From Longimicrobium terrae (lineage in GTDB: Bacteria; Gemmatimonadota; Gemmatimonadetes; Longimicrobiales; Longimicrobiaceae), in the NCBI RefSeq assembly GCF_014202995.1, contig NZ_JACHIA010000001.1:741422-805421 (forward strand): a stretch of DNA of 64,000 nt, given 5' to 3'. Positions 53,301-60,664 of the stretch are shown here, in pieces; within the stretch, counting starts at the first letter, position 1; each line of letters begins with the position of its first letter. Under the pieces are notes generated by a model. That model was not told the origin of the DNA and searched no databases. It was given only the letters and a program-made list of their open reading frames with translations. The translations under genes and the position numbers were made by a program.

Positions 53301-53522
53301 CGAGTGCGTCCCCGCGCTCACGCCGGTCAGGGTGTAGCGCCCGTCCGGCCCGGTCACCACGCCGCGCGTGGTGCCGTCAAGGGACACCGACACCGCGGGC
53401 ACGGGCGCGTTGGACTGCGCGTCCGTGACGACACCTGTAATGCGGCCGGTGTCCTGCGCGGTCAGGCGTGCCGGCATCACGGCACAGGCCAGCAGGACAA
53501 GGAGTGCAGCGGTCCATTTCAT
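50343..53522 (-). CDS. susC: SusC-like TonB-dependent outer-membrane transporter
   Basis: This 1059-aa receptor imports oligosaccharides across the outer membrane using TonB energy. After a signal peptide (about residues 1-24) there is a carboxypeptidase-like N-terminal domain (GRITGVVTDAQSNAPVPAVSV), a plug (VDQLLQGTAPGVQV, PLYVIDGFPI, YGSRAANGVVLITT) and a long beta-barrel to the C-terminus. The start at 53522 has GGAGAG upstream. susD follows directly. Two operator-like palindromes lie 5' of it, one 104 bp before the start. The substrate is inferred to be pectic oligogalacturonides or rhamnogalacturonan fragments from context. Confidence 0.94.
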   Translation of the reverse strand: MKWTAALLVLLACAVMPARLTAQDTGRITGVVTDAQSNAPVPAVSVSLDGTTRGVVTGPDGRYTLTGVSAGTHSVRATRVGYATAERTVTVPAGGTATLDLQIGSSVLQLDEIVAVGYGTARRQDLTGSVASVNVEAVRDIPVVSVDQLLQGTAPGVQVSTASSAPGGGISIRVRGGTSISEGVSNEPLYVIDGFPIEVDYAADAAGSGGRASGITVAPNPLTSLNPRDIESIQVLKDASATAIYGSRAANGVVLITTRQGVAGAPRFNFEAFTGIQNVAHRYDLLNGPEYAQFANEWAASQEIEPLFADPTNVASTDWQDRIFRQAPMQSYQLSVTGGTSGNNATRYAVSAGYFNQDGVVLGSAFDRMSLRLNLDQQVGSRLRIGSNLTGSRVATQFAPTDGAVGGSDQSAVAAALQYLPTLPVRRPDGSYSNMLDDAPQEITGAITLQDIQNPVAVLANMKDNLGDDRILGNSFAEYTLTEGLTLRSTFGANISQRSRDTYWPRETLRGEQTNGQAVRARTESNSFLNENTLNFNRMFGQDHLVNAVVGFSRQVQHTTRTSILNENFINDILGYNDINAGNRSGGPLVTSGEERTALQSYLGRLNYNLLGRYIFTATGRYDGSSRFGPQRRWGFFPSGAFAWRASEESFLRDNEQVNDLKFRVAYGATGNAGVRPYQSLATLDPRNGSFGGTIVTGYRPGSLANEELGWETTRQFDAGMDLGLWDNLATLTVDYYNRSTTDLLLQVQLPLETGFREAFQNAGEVRNRGWEVALGLNPVRGDGQTTARWSNNLIYSRNRNKVIDLGPVDVLRVRGISANFNFPGTDIRVGYPIGVFYGYQTQGLFRDSAEAANYPAKLPTRSFKAGESRVLDLNGDSLINELDRTVIGDPNPEYNVGWNSNVAWRGFELSTLVSGSIGADVLNLNLIRLDGGTPTTNVTRDRFYGRWTPENPDAKYPAIGVTSGSIGSNYVDTMLEDGSFVRLANVTLSYNVPSRWIRQRGLRETRLYVSGNNLHTWTKYSGYNPDVSSMGVGNVNRGVDVGAYPLSRTITLGVNVGY

Positions 53523-53625
53523 CGCGGACTCTCCGGAAGGAAGCGACCCTCGGGGTCGGGGTGGGGGAGCATGCGGGCGGGCGTGGCGCGCCGTCCGGCG
53601 AACGAGGTGCGGAGCGTTCGCCCCA

Positions 53626-53646
53626 TTTGCACCCATACGGAACAAA
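53626..53646 (-). promoter_or_regulatory. operator D of the predicted pectin regulon (weaker)
   Basis: Read on the minus strand: TTTGTTCC-N5-GGTGCAAA. It keeps one perfect half and differs in two positions of the other. It sits 104 bp before the susC start, the same distance as in the uxaC and pectinesterase cases. Confidence 0.5.
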
Positions 53647-53845
53647 TTCATCGGGTCGGGCGGATGGCCCCCTGCCCTGACCGGCCCGGCCGCCGCGCGG
53701 CACGCATCCGCCGCCTGCGGACCGGGTTGGCCCGCGTCGCAGCGGCCCGGCGGGAGGGCCGCGTGTGCCGCCGGCCGTGCCCGCCATCCCTCCGGAGCCG
53801 CGCTGAGGAGGGCGGTTCCGGAGGATTTCCGGGCGGAAACACCAT

Positions 53846-53866
53846 ATTGTTCCCGCTCGGAACTAT
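53846..53866 (-). promoter_or_regulatory. operator B of the predicted pectin regulon
   Basis: Read on the minus strand: ATAGTTCC-N5-GGAACAAT followed by ATG, one mismatch from a perfect palindrome. It lies 324 bp before susC and matches operator C at most positions, including the GAG spacer start. Confidence 0.7.
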
Positions 53867-53932
53867 CTACCGTGCAAAGCTAGTGCGTATCCGATCCCAC
53901 CGCAACGTTTTCGGCTGCGTTTTCGTGACGGA

Positions 53933-55270
53933 TCAGTCGCCGTCCAGGTTGGCCGGGGTCAGCCGCGGCACCATCAGGTGCATGATCAGCAGGGCCGTCA
54001 CGTACGCCAGCCCGCACATCACGAAGATGATGGAGTAGTTGTTTCCCGTGGCGTCCAGAATGCGGCCGGTCAGCCGCTGAAAGAGGAAGCCGCCCATCGC
54101 CCCGGCGAATCCGCCGATCCCCACCACGGACGCGACGGCGCGGCGCGGAAACATGTCGCTCGCCGTCGTGAACAGGTTGGCGCTCCACCACTGGTGCGCC
54201 GCCGCCGCCACGCTCACGATCCCCACCGCCACCCACAGCGTCTCGGCCCGCGGGGCGAACATCGTGGGGACGATGAGCAGGGCCGCGACCAGCAGCGCCG
54301 CCTTGCGCCCCGCGTTCACCGTCCAGCCGCGCTTGATGAGGTTGCTGCTCAGCCATCCGCCGCCCACCGAACCGACGTCCGCGACCACGTAGATGACCAC
54401 CAGCGGAAGCGCGATCTTGCCCAGCTGCACCCCGAAGCGCGCGTCCAGAAACTTGGGCAGCCAGTACAGATAGAACCACCAGATGGGGTCGGTGAGGAAC
54501 TTGGCCAGAAAGAAGGCCCAGGTCTGCCGGTGGCGCAGCAGGCTCAGCCAGGGCACCGCCGTGGTCGCTTCCGCGGGATCGCTGCGGATGTACGCCAGCT
54601 CCTGGCTGGATACGCGCGGGTGCTGCTCCGGCGAGCGGTACACGATCAGCCACGCGGCCAGCCACAGAAAGCCCAGCGCGCCGGTGACGATGAACGCCTC
54701 CCGCCATCCCCAGACCAGGGTGATCCACGGCACCATGATGGGCGCCACGATGGCGCCCACGTTGCTGCCCGCGTTGAAGATTCCCGTGGCCAGCGCGCGC
54801 TCCTTCTTGGGGAACCACTCCGCCGTGGCCTTGATGGCGCCGGGAAAGTTGCCGGACTCGCCCAGCCCCAGCGCCCCGCGGGCCCAGCTGAACCCCGCGG
54901 TGCTGCCGGCCAGTGCGTGGCTCATGGCCGCCAGGCTCCACGCCACGATGCTGAACGCGTATCCCTTGCGCACGCCGATGCGGTCCATCAGCCGGCCCAT
55001 GACCAGAAAGCCCACCCCGTAGGCAAAGCTGAACGTGGAAACGATGTCGCCGTACGCCGCCTCGCTCCACCCCAGTTCCTTGGTGAGCGTGGGCGCCAGA
55101 ATGCCCAGCACCTGCCGGTCGATGTAGTTGATGGTGGTGGCAAAGAAGAGCAGCGCGCAGATCGTCCACCGGTAGCCGGCGCCGGGTGTGGCCGCCCACG
55201 CCGCGGTGGCGGCCTCCGCGGAGGCGGCGGCCGCGCGCTCCCCGGCCACGCGTTGATCGGTTGCGGACAT
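53933..55270 (-). CDS. exuT: MFS hexuronate transporter (ExuT-like)
   Basis: This 445-aa inner-membrane protein belongs to the anion:cation symporter family of MFS carriers, whose members import hexuronates and aldarates with H+. About 12 membrane segments are visible. Key blocks are TTINYIDRQVLGILAPTL in helix 1, GRLMDRIGVRKG in the first cytoplasmic loop and GESGNFPGAIKATAEWFPKKERALATGIFNAGSNVGAIVAP, typical of ExuT/GudP. It lies 5 bp after kdgK and completes the cytoplasmic entry step for galacturonate. The start at 55270 is chosen over the long upstream frame, which is a shadow of kdgK. Confidence 0.9.
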   Translation of the reverse strand: MSATDQRVAGERAAAASAEAATAAWAATPGAGYRWTICALLFFATTINYIDRQVLGILAPTLTKELGWSEAAYGDIVSTFSFAYGVGFLVMGRLMDRIGVRKGYAFSIVAWSLAAMSHALAGSTAGFSWARGALGLGESGNFPGAIKATAEWFPKKERALATGIFNAGSNVGAIVAPIMVPWITLVWGWREAFIVTGALGFLWLAAWLIVYRSPEQHPRVSSQELAYIRSDPAEATTAVPWLSLLRHRQTWAFFLAKFLTDPIWWFYLYWLPKFLDARFGVQLGKIALPLVVIYVVADVGSVGGGWLSSNLIKRGWTVNAGRKAALLVAALLIVPTMFAPRAETLWVAVGIVSVAAAAHQWWSANLFTTASDMFPRRAVASVVGIGGFAGAMGGFLFQRLTGRILDATGNNYSIIFVMCGLAYVTALLIMHLMVPRLTPANLDGD

Positions 55271-55275
55271 GCGGC

Positions 55276-56274
55276 TTACCCGTTGCGGTTGATGATGGCG
55301 TCGACCTCGTCCACGGTGACGCGGTTGAAGTCGCCGGGAATCGTGAGCTTGAGCGCGCTGGCGGCGGTGGCGAACTCCAGCGCCTGGGCGGCGGGGCGGC
55401 CGTCCAGCGTGGCGTAGATGAGCGCGGCGGCAAAGCTGTCTCCGCCGCCGACCCGGTCGACGACCTGCACCTGGTAGTGGCGGCTGGCGTGCAGTTCCCC
55501 CGTGGCGGCGGTGTAGAGCGCGGTGCTCCACCCGTGCTCCGACGCGCTCACCACTTCGCGCCGCGTGAGCGCGACGGCCTTGCATCCCAGCTCCGCGGAG
55601 ACGGCTTCCGCCGCGGCGCGCAGCACGCCGTCGCTCTCGTTGCCGGGCTCGCCGGCGCGTACGCCCAGCATGGCGGCCACCGCGCCCGGGTTGCCGACCA
55701 TCACGTCGCACCCGCGCACCAGCTCGCGCGTGACGGGCGCGGGGTCGCGGCCGGTCCACAGCGCGGGGCGGTAGTTGAGGTCCACGCTCACCCGCACGCC
55801 CAGGTGCCGGGCGACTTCCACCGCGCGCAGGGCGCTGGCGGACGGGCCCTCGCCCAGCGCCGGGGTGATGCCGCTGACGTGGAACCAGTCCGCGCCGTGC
55901 AGAATCATCTCCCAGTCCAGCGCGTCCGCCGCCATCGTCGCGAAGCCGCTGTTCGCGCGGTCGTACACGACGCGGAGGGCGCGCAGGTCGGCGCCGCTTT
56001 CCACGAAGTAGATGCCCAGCCGGTCGCCGCCGCGCAGCACGTTGTTCGTCCGCACGCCCTCCGCCCGCAGTGCCGCCAGCGCCGCGTCGCCCACGGCGTT
56101 GGCGGGCAGGCGCGTCACGTAGTCGCTGCGCACGCCCAGGTGCGCCAGGCTCGCGGCCACGTTGGCCTCGCTGCCGCCAAAGAAGGTGCGCAGCTGCGGG
56201 GACTGAAAGAGGCGCTCGCTCCCCGGCGGGGAGAGGCGCATCATCAGTTCGCCAAAGGAAACGACGCGCTTCAT
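55276..56274 (-). CDS. kdgK: 2-keto-3-deoxygluconate kinase
   Basis: This 332-aa PfkB-family kinase phosphorylates 2-keto-3-deoxygluconate to KDPG with ATP. The N-terminal FGELMMRLSPPG and FGGSEANVAASLAHLG blocks and the C-terminal VVDRVGGGDSFAAALIY signature with the catalytic Asp are intact. Length is typical. It overlaps eda by ATGA and is followed after 5 bp by the transporter, so these three genes form a tight unit. Confidence 0.95.
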   Translation of the reverse strand: MKRVVSFGELMMRLSPPGSERLFQSPQLRTFFGGSEANVAASLAHLGVRSDYVTRLPANAVGDAALAALRAEGVRTNNVLRGGDRLGIYFVESGADLRALRVVYDRANSGFATMAADALDWEMILHGADWFHVSGITPALGEGPSASALRAVEVARHLGVRVSVDLNYRPALWTGRDPAPVTRELVRGCDVMVGNPGAVAAMLGVRAGEPGNESDGVLRAAAEAVSAELGCKAVALTRREVVSASEHGWSTALYTAATGELHASRHYQVQVVDRVGGGDSFAAALIYATLDGRPAAQALEFATAASALKLTIPGDFNRVTVDEVDAIINRNG

Positions 56275-56969
56275 GCCGCACCTCCGCGCGCCGCCATCAC
56301 CGCCTGCACCGTCCGCCGCGCGCGCTCCGTCAGCGTGGCGAAATCACCCGCATCCACCAGCTTGGCATCCACCAGCGCGCCGCCCAGCCCGACGGCCGCG
56401 GCGCCCGCGCGGATCCAGTCGCCCGCGTTTTCCGGCGTCACCCCGCCCGTGGGGCAGAGCTTGAGGAACGGCATGGGCGCCAGCACGCCCTTGATGAAGG
56501 AGGGCCCCAGCGCCTCGGAGGGAAACACCTTTACCATGTCGGTGCCGGCGCGGTGCGCGCGCAGGATTTCCGTCGGCGTAAAGGCACCGGCCAGCGCGGC
56601 GGCGCCCATCCGCTGCGCCTCCTCGACAACTTCCGGTTCAAAGACGGGGCTCACGACGAAGCGCGCCCCGGCGTCCACCGCGCGGCGGGCCGTTTCCGCG
56701 TCCAGCACGGAGCCCACGCCCACGAGCAGGCCGTCGCCGTCGTCCGCTTGGGCTTCGCGGGCAAGCTGTTCCACGGCGCGCAGGGCGTCGGGCACGGTCA
56801 TGGTAACTTCGATGGCGCTGATGCCGCCCGCGTGCAGCGCGCGCGCGGCGGGGAGCACCGCGTCCGCGCGGTTCAGGCGCACCACGGCGACCGCGCCGAG
56901 CGCTTGCAGGCGCTGGACGACCCGCTGGCGCTCATCGAGCGCGGAGGTAGGCAGAGTTGCGGCTGTCAT
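56271..56969 (-). CDS. eda: KDPG aldolase (2-keto-3-deoxy-6-phosphogluconate aldolase)
   Basis: This 232-aa class I aldolase splits KDPG into pyruvate and glyceraldehyde 3-phosphate, the last step of galacturonate breakdown. Family blocks are visible: VAVVRLNRAD, GGISAIEVTMTVPDAL with the catalytic Glu, GVGSVLDAETA, VSPVFEPEVV and MVKVFPSE with the Schiff-base lysine, then CPTGGV. The start at 56969 gives the normal family length. It precedes kdgK with an ATGA overlap and lies 68 bp after uxaB. Confidence 0.95.
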   Translation of the reverse strand: MTAATLPTSALDERQRVVQRLQALGAVAVVRLNRADAVLPAARALHAGGISAIEVTMTVPDALRAVEQLAREAQADDGDGLLVGVGSVLDAETARRAVDAGARFVVSPVFEPEVVEEAQRMGAAALAGAFTPTEILRAHRAGTDMVKVFPSEALGPSFIKGVLAPMPFLKLCPTGGVTPENAGDWIRAGAAAVGLGGALVDAKLVDAGDFATLTERARRTVQAVMAARGGAA

Positions 56970-57037
56970 CCCTGTACAGGCACGTGGGTGGATGGAGGAT
57001 CGAACGTTCGCACGGAACTGCGGCGCGACGGTGGAGC

Positions 57038-58528
57038 TCAGGCCGGCACGCCGGCGGAGCGCTCCAGGTGTGCGGCGAGGGCGGACTCCACGCCGTCGCG
57101 GCGGATGGCGTCCAGCGCGGACGCGGCGGCGGCGGCGAAGCCGGGAACGCGGTCCAGCTCCGTTCCCCACAGCTCCGCGTCGGCGCAGATGCGCTGGACG
57201 ACCGTCTCGGCGGATGCGTCCGCGCCGGCATCCGTCCAGTGCGCGCGCACGCGGTCGCCCTGGTCGTCGGCCAGCCCGCCGCCGTCGCGCACAAAGAGCA
57301 GATACGCCGCAAACCCGAAGGCCAGCGACTCCGGCGCGCGCCCAGTCCGCTCCGCGTAGCGCACCACGGTGGGGACGATGCGCACGCGCATCTTCATGGT
57401 CTGCTGCAGCGAAATGTCGGTGAGCGCGTGCTTTACGTACGGATTGGCGAAGCGGTCCAGCACGGCCAGCGCGTACTGCGCGCTCCCCGGCGCGTCCAGC
57501 GTGGGGACGATGTCGTCCAGCAGCGCGCCGCGCAGGAACGGGCCGACCAGAGGATGATTGACCGCCTCCAGCACCGTCGTGCACCCGGCGAGCAGCGCGG
57601 CGGGAACGGTGATGGTGTGCGCGCCGTTCAGCATGCGCACCTTGCGCTCGCGAAAGAGCGAAACGTCCGCGGCCACCGTGACGCCGTCGATGCCGGCGAA
57701 CGGAATGCGGGCGCGCAACGCGTCATCCGCTTCGATGACGAACAGGCGGTACGCCTCGGCGACGGTCAGCAGTTCATCGCGATAGCCCAGCGCAGTCTCG
57801 GCCTCCGCGCGCGCGTCCGCCGCCGGCGTGCCGGGGACGATGCGGTCCACGAGCGTGTTGAGGAACGGCACCGCGTCGCGGATCCACCCGGCGAAGCGCG
57901 GGTCCAGCGCCCACCGCTCCGCGAGGGCAAGGACGATCTCGCGCAGCTTGCTGCCGTTGTTCTCGATCAGCTCGCAGGGAAGGACGAGAACGCCGCGCGC
58001 GGGATCGAAGTCAAAGGCGCGGGCGCGCTCGTACAGGAAGCGCGCGAGCTTGCCGGGAAAGGAGCGGGGCGGCGACAGCTCCGGCTGGTCGTCCTGGTCG
58101 AGGACGATGCCGACCTCGGTGGTGTTGCTGAAGACCAGTTCCAGCTCCGGCGCGCGGGCGCAGGCGAGCACCTGGTCCCACTCGTCCGTGGCGGAAAGCG
58201 CGCGGCTCACCACCCCGATCACGTGCTGCTGATGGACGGGCTCGCCGCCGCTGATGCCCTGGACGGAAAGCGTGTACAGGCCGTCCTGTTCGGCGAGGGT
58301 GCGGTCGCGGCCGCTGCCGGTGCTGCCCACCATGACCACGCGGCCGTTGAAGCGGCCGGCCTCGTTGGCTTCCTGCAGGAACGCCTCGACAAAGCCGCGC
58401 AGAAAGGCGCCGGTGCCGAACTGCACCGCGCGCTCGGGCAGGTCCAGCAGCGCGGGCGACGGCACGTGCAGACCGGTGCGCGGCGCGGCGGAGGCCAGGA
58501 GGTCGCGGTTCAGAACGGGCAGGGACAT
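57038..58528 (-). CDS. uxaB: tagaturonate reductase
   Basis: This 496-aa NAD-dependent enzyme of the mannitol dehydrogenase family reduces D-tagaturonate to D-altronate. The Rossmann part contains VQFGTGAFLRGFVEAFLQEAN; the C-terminal half has LPCELIENNGSKLREIVL and RKVRMLNGAHT, with the catalytic Lys region. UxaB is preferred over fructuronate reductase because uxaA and uxaC are next to it and no mannonate dehydratase is present. It lies upstream of eda-kdgK-exuT, separated from uxaA by a repeat-filled 648-bp gap, which may carry a second promoter or terminator. Confidence 0.9.
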   Translation of the reverse strand: MSLPVLNRDLLASAAPRTGLHVPSPALLDLPERAVQFGTGAFLRGFVEAFLQEANEAGRFNGRVVMVGSTGSGRDRTLAEQDGLYTLSVQGISGGEPVHQQHVIGVVSRALSATDEWDQVLACARAPELELVFSNTTEVGIVLDQDDQPELSPPRSFPGKLARFLYERARAFDFDPARGVLVLPCELIENNGSKLREIVLALAERWALDPRFAGWIRDAVPFLNTLVDRIVPGTPAADARAEAETALGYRDELLTVAEAYRLFVIEADDALRARIPFAGIDGVTVAADVSLFRERKVRMLNGAHTITVPAALLAGCTTVLEAVNHPLVGPFLRGALLDDIVPTLDAPGSAQYALAVLDRFANPYVKHALTDISLQQTMKMRVRIVPTVVRYAERTGRAPESLAFGFAAYLLFVRDGGGLADDQGDRVRAHWTDAGADASAETVVQRICADAELWGTELDRVPGFAAAAASALDAIRRDGVESALAAHLERSAGVPA

Positions 58529-59176
58529 CGGCGGTCGTGTTTCCGGTTGATCGGATGGATTGGTATCGTTCGCTGCGGAGGATTCAGCGCGTGCCGCGGC
58601 TGTGAGGCCCCTCCCCCGGCCCCTCCCCGATTCCCTCCCGGCCGAAACGGAAGCGCGCGGAGAGCGGAGAACTGCTGGATCGTGTGCTCCGGATGGTTTG
58701 GCGCGGCGGCGGGCAGCCCTCACCCCCCGGCCCCCTCTCCCGCAAGCGGGAGAGGGGGAGACCTCAGCGCGGTGGATGGTTCGGCGCGCGTCCGCGGCTT
58801 TTACCCGGCGGTTGAAACCGCGCCTCGAAAGACACGAAGTCCGCCTTCGCGGACTGGGCGCCGGCTCTGCTCGGGTCCCCGGGCTGTTGAAGCCCCGAAC
58901 GGCGCGCGAAGCGCGGTGTGTCGGGGGTTCCCGCTGTTCGAGCGGCGGATTCATTCGCTCAACAGAGTTCGCGCACACGCCGACCTAGCCACCCGCACCG
59001 CACCCTCCGCCCGCCCCCACCCTCCCCCAGTCTTTTTTGGGGGAGGGTGGGCCGGTGGTGCCGGCCCGGGTGGGGGCCGCCCTGAAGCCCGCCCGTCGCA
59101 CCGCTCTCGTACTTCCGTACTGCCCTTCCGCACTCACGCACCCCGCACCCCGCACTCACGCACTTCCCTTCCCTCC
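58529..59176. repeat. composite repeat cassette between uxaA and uxaB
   Basis: It repeats the cassette at 48228-48546 in the same order: CCCTCACCCCCC/GGGAGAGGG repeat (58718-58768), an R2-like piece (58809-58856), inverted R1 (58886-58960) and the CCTCCCCCAG/GGGGGAGGG element (59017-59081). No gene is seen. It breaks an otherwise continuous uxa operon. Confidence 0.75.
58886..58960 (-). repeat. dispersed repeat R1, copy 5 (inverted)
   Basis: Same element and orientation as 48352-48425, ending CGGATTCATTCGCTC. Confidence 0.8.
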
Positions 59177-60664
59177 CTACAGCGTCACGCCTTCCTTCCA
59201 GATGGCGATCTCGCGGTAGCCGTTCACCTCGTTGTTCGTGCGCTTGCGCCCCGAGGCGACGTCCAGGATGTACGCGAACAGCTCGTCCGCCAGCTGCTCC
59301 GCCGTCACGGTTCCATCCAGAAGCTGGCCGGCGTTGAAGTCGATCCAGTGCGGCTTCTTGGCGGCGATGGCGCTGTTGCTGGCGATCTTCACCGTCGGCA
59401 CCGGAAATCCCAGCGGCGTGCCGCGGCCCGTCGTAAACAGCAGCACCGTCGCGCCGCTCGCCACCATCGCCGTCGACGAAACACCGTCGTTGCCCGGCGC
59501 TTCCAGCAGCGACAATCCGCCCGGCGCCGCGGGCTCGCCGTAGCGCAGCACGCGCTCCACCGTCGCTCCACCGCCCTTCTGAATCGCGCCCAGCGACTTC
59601 TCTTCCAGCGTCGTCAATCCGCCCGCCTTGTTGCCGGGGGACGGGTTCTCGTACACGGGCTGGTTGTGGCGGAGAAAGTATTCCTTGAAGTCGTTCACCA
59701 TCTCCACCACCTGCCCGAACACCTGCTCGTTCGCGGCGCGGTTCATCAGCACCTGCTCGGCGCCGAACATCTCCGGCACTTCGGTGAGGATGACGCCGCC
59801 GCCCAGCCCGGTCAGCCGGTCCGCGATCCGTCCGACGAGCGGATTCGCGCTGATGCCGCTGAACCCGTCCGATCCGCCGCACTTGTGGCCGATCACCAGT
59901 TCGGACGCCGGCACCTCCACGCGCTGGTCGTTCTCCATCCGCGCGACGAGTTCGGCGACGGCGTCCAGCCCTTCCTCCACCTCATCCACCACGTCCTGCG
60001 TGTTGAAGAAGCGCAGGCGCGTGCCGTCCACCTCGCCCGCCATGGCGAGCAGGCTGGCCATCTGGTTGTTCTCGCAGCCCAGGCCCAGCACGAGGACGCC
60101 GCCCGCGTTCGGGTGGCGCAGCAGGCCGGCGAGCACCTTCTGCGTGTTATCCAGATCGTCGCCCAGCTGGCTGCATCCGTACGGGTGGGAAAAAGCGAAG
60201 ACGCCGTCCACCCGCCCCGCGAAGCGCTCGTTGGCCGCGCGGGCGATGCGCTCCGCCGCCGTGTTCACGCAGCCGACGGTGTTGATGATCCACACCTCGT
60301 TGCGCGTACCCACGCGGCCGTCCGCGCGCCGGTAGCCCATGAACGTCGGCATTTCCGCCGGGGGCGAATCGCACAGGCGGTGCGTGGGGCGGTACTCGTA
60401 CTCCAGCGTGCCGCTGAGCCGCGTGCGCATGTTGTGCGAGTGCAGCGACGCACCCGCGGGCACCGGCTGCGTCGCCTCGCCGATCACGAAGCCGTACTTC
60501 ACGACGGGATCGCCGGCATGCAGCGGCTCCAGCGCCACCTTGTGCCCGGCGCCCACGTCTTCCGCCAGCACCACGCCCGCCGCCTCCGCGCCCGCCATCA
60601 GCGGCACGACGGCGACGGCGACGTTGTCGTCAGGGTGGATGCGGATCGCCGTCGGCGCCTGCAT
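59177..60664 (-). CDS. uxaA: altronate dehydratase
   Basis: This 495-aa metal-dependent enzyme dehydrates D-altronate to 2-keto-3-deoxygluconate. The N-terminal SAF domain (about residues 5-90) contains GVVLAEDVGAGHKVAL; the catalytic part shows GYRRADGRVGTRNEVWIINTVGCVN, FSHPYGCSQLGDD, GLGCENNQ, IGHKCGGSDGFSG and GRGTPLGFPVPTVKIASN. The conserved cysteines that bind the metal are present. Its start shares one base with the uxaC stop (TGATG), so it is translated after uxaC. Confidence 0.95.
   Translation of the reverse strand: MQAPTAIRIHPDDNVAVAVVPLMAGAEAAGVVLAEDVGAGHKVALEPLHAGDPVVKYGFVIGEATQPVPAGASLHSHNMRTRLSGTLEYEYRPTHRLCDSPPAEMPTFMGYRRADGRVGTRNEVWIINTVGCVNTAAERIARAANERFAGRVDGVFAFSHPYGCSQLGDDLDNTQKVLAGLLRHPNAGGVLVLGLGCENNQMASLLAMAGEVDGTRLRFFNTQDVVDEVEEGLDAVAELVARMENDQRVEVPASELVIGHKCGGSDGFSGISANPLVGRIADRLTGLGGGVILTEVPEMFGAEQVLMNRAANEQVFGQVVEMVNDFKEYFLRHNQPVYENPSPGNKAGGLTTLEEKSLGAIQKGGGATVERVLRYGEPAAPGGLSLLEAPGNDGVSSTAMVASGATVLLFTTGRGTPLGFPVPTVKIASNSAIAAKKPHWIDFNAGQLLDGTVTAEQLADELFAYILDVASGRKRTNNEVNGYREIAIWKEGVTL

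Larger units (their letters stand above)
53523..53932 (-). promoter_or_regulatory. susC upstream region
   Basis: A 410-bp region with two sites of the pectin operator type (53626-53646 and 53846-53866). No gene is convincing. The AT-rich pockets around both sites suggest promoters there. Confidence 0.55.

Noticed and set aside
54000..56281. A 782-codon minus-strand frame that seems to fuse another protein to the ExuT-like transporter
   Set aside because: The N-terminal part is an out-of-frame shadow of kdgK; the real transporter start at 55270 begins with a normal MFS N-terminus.
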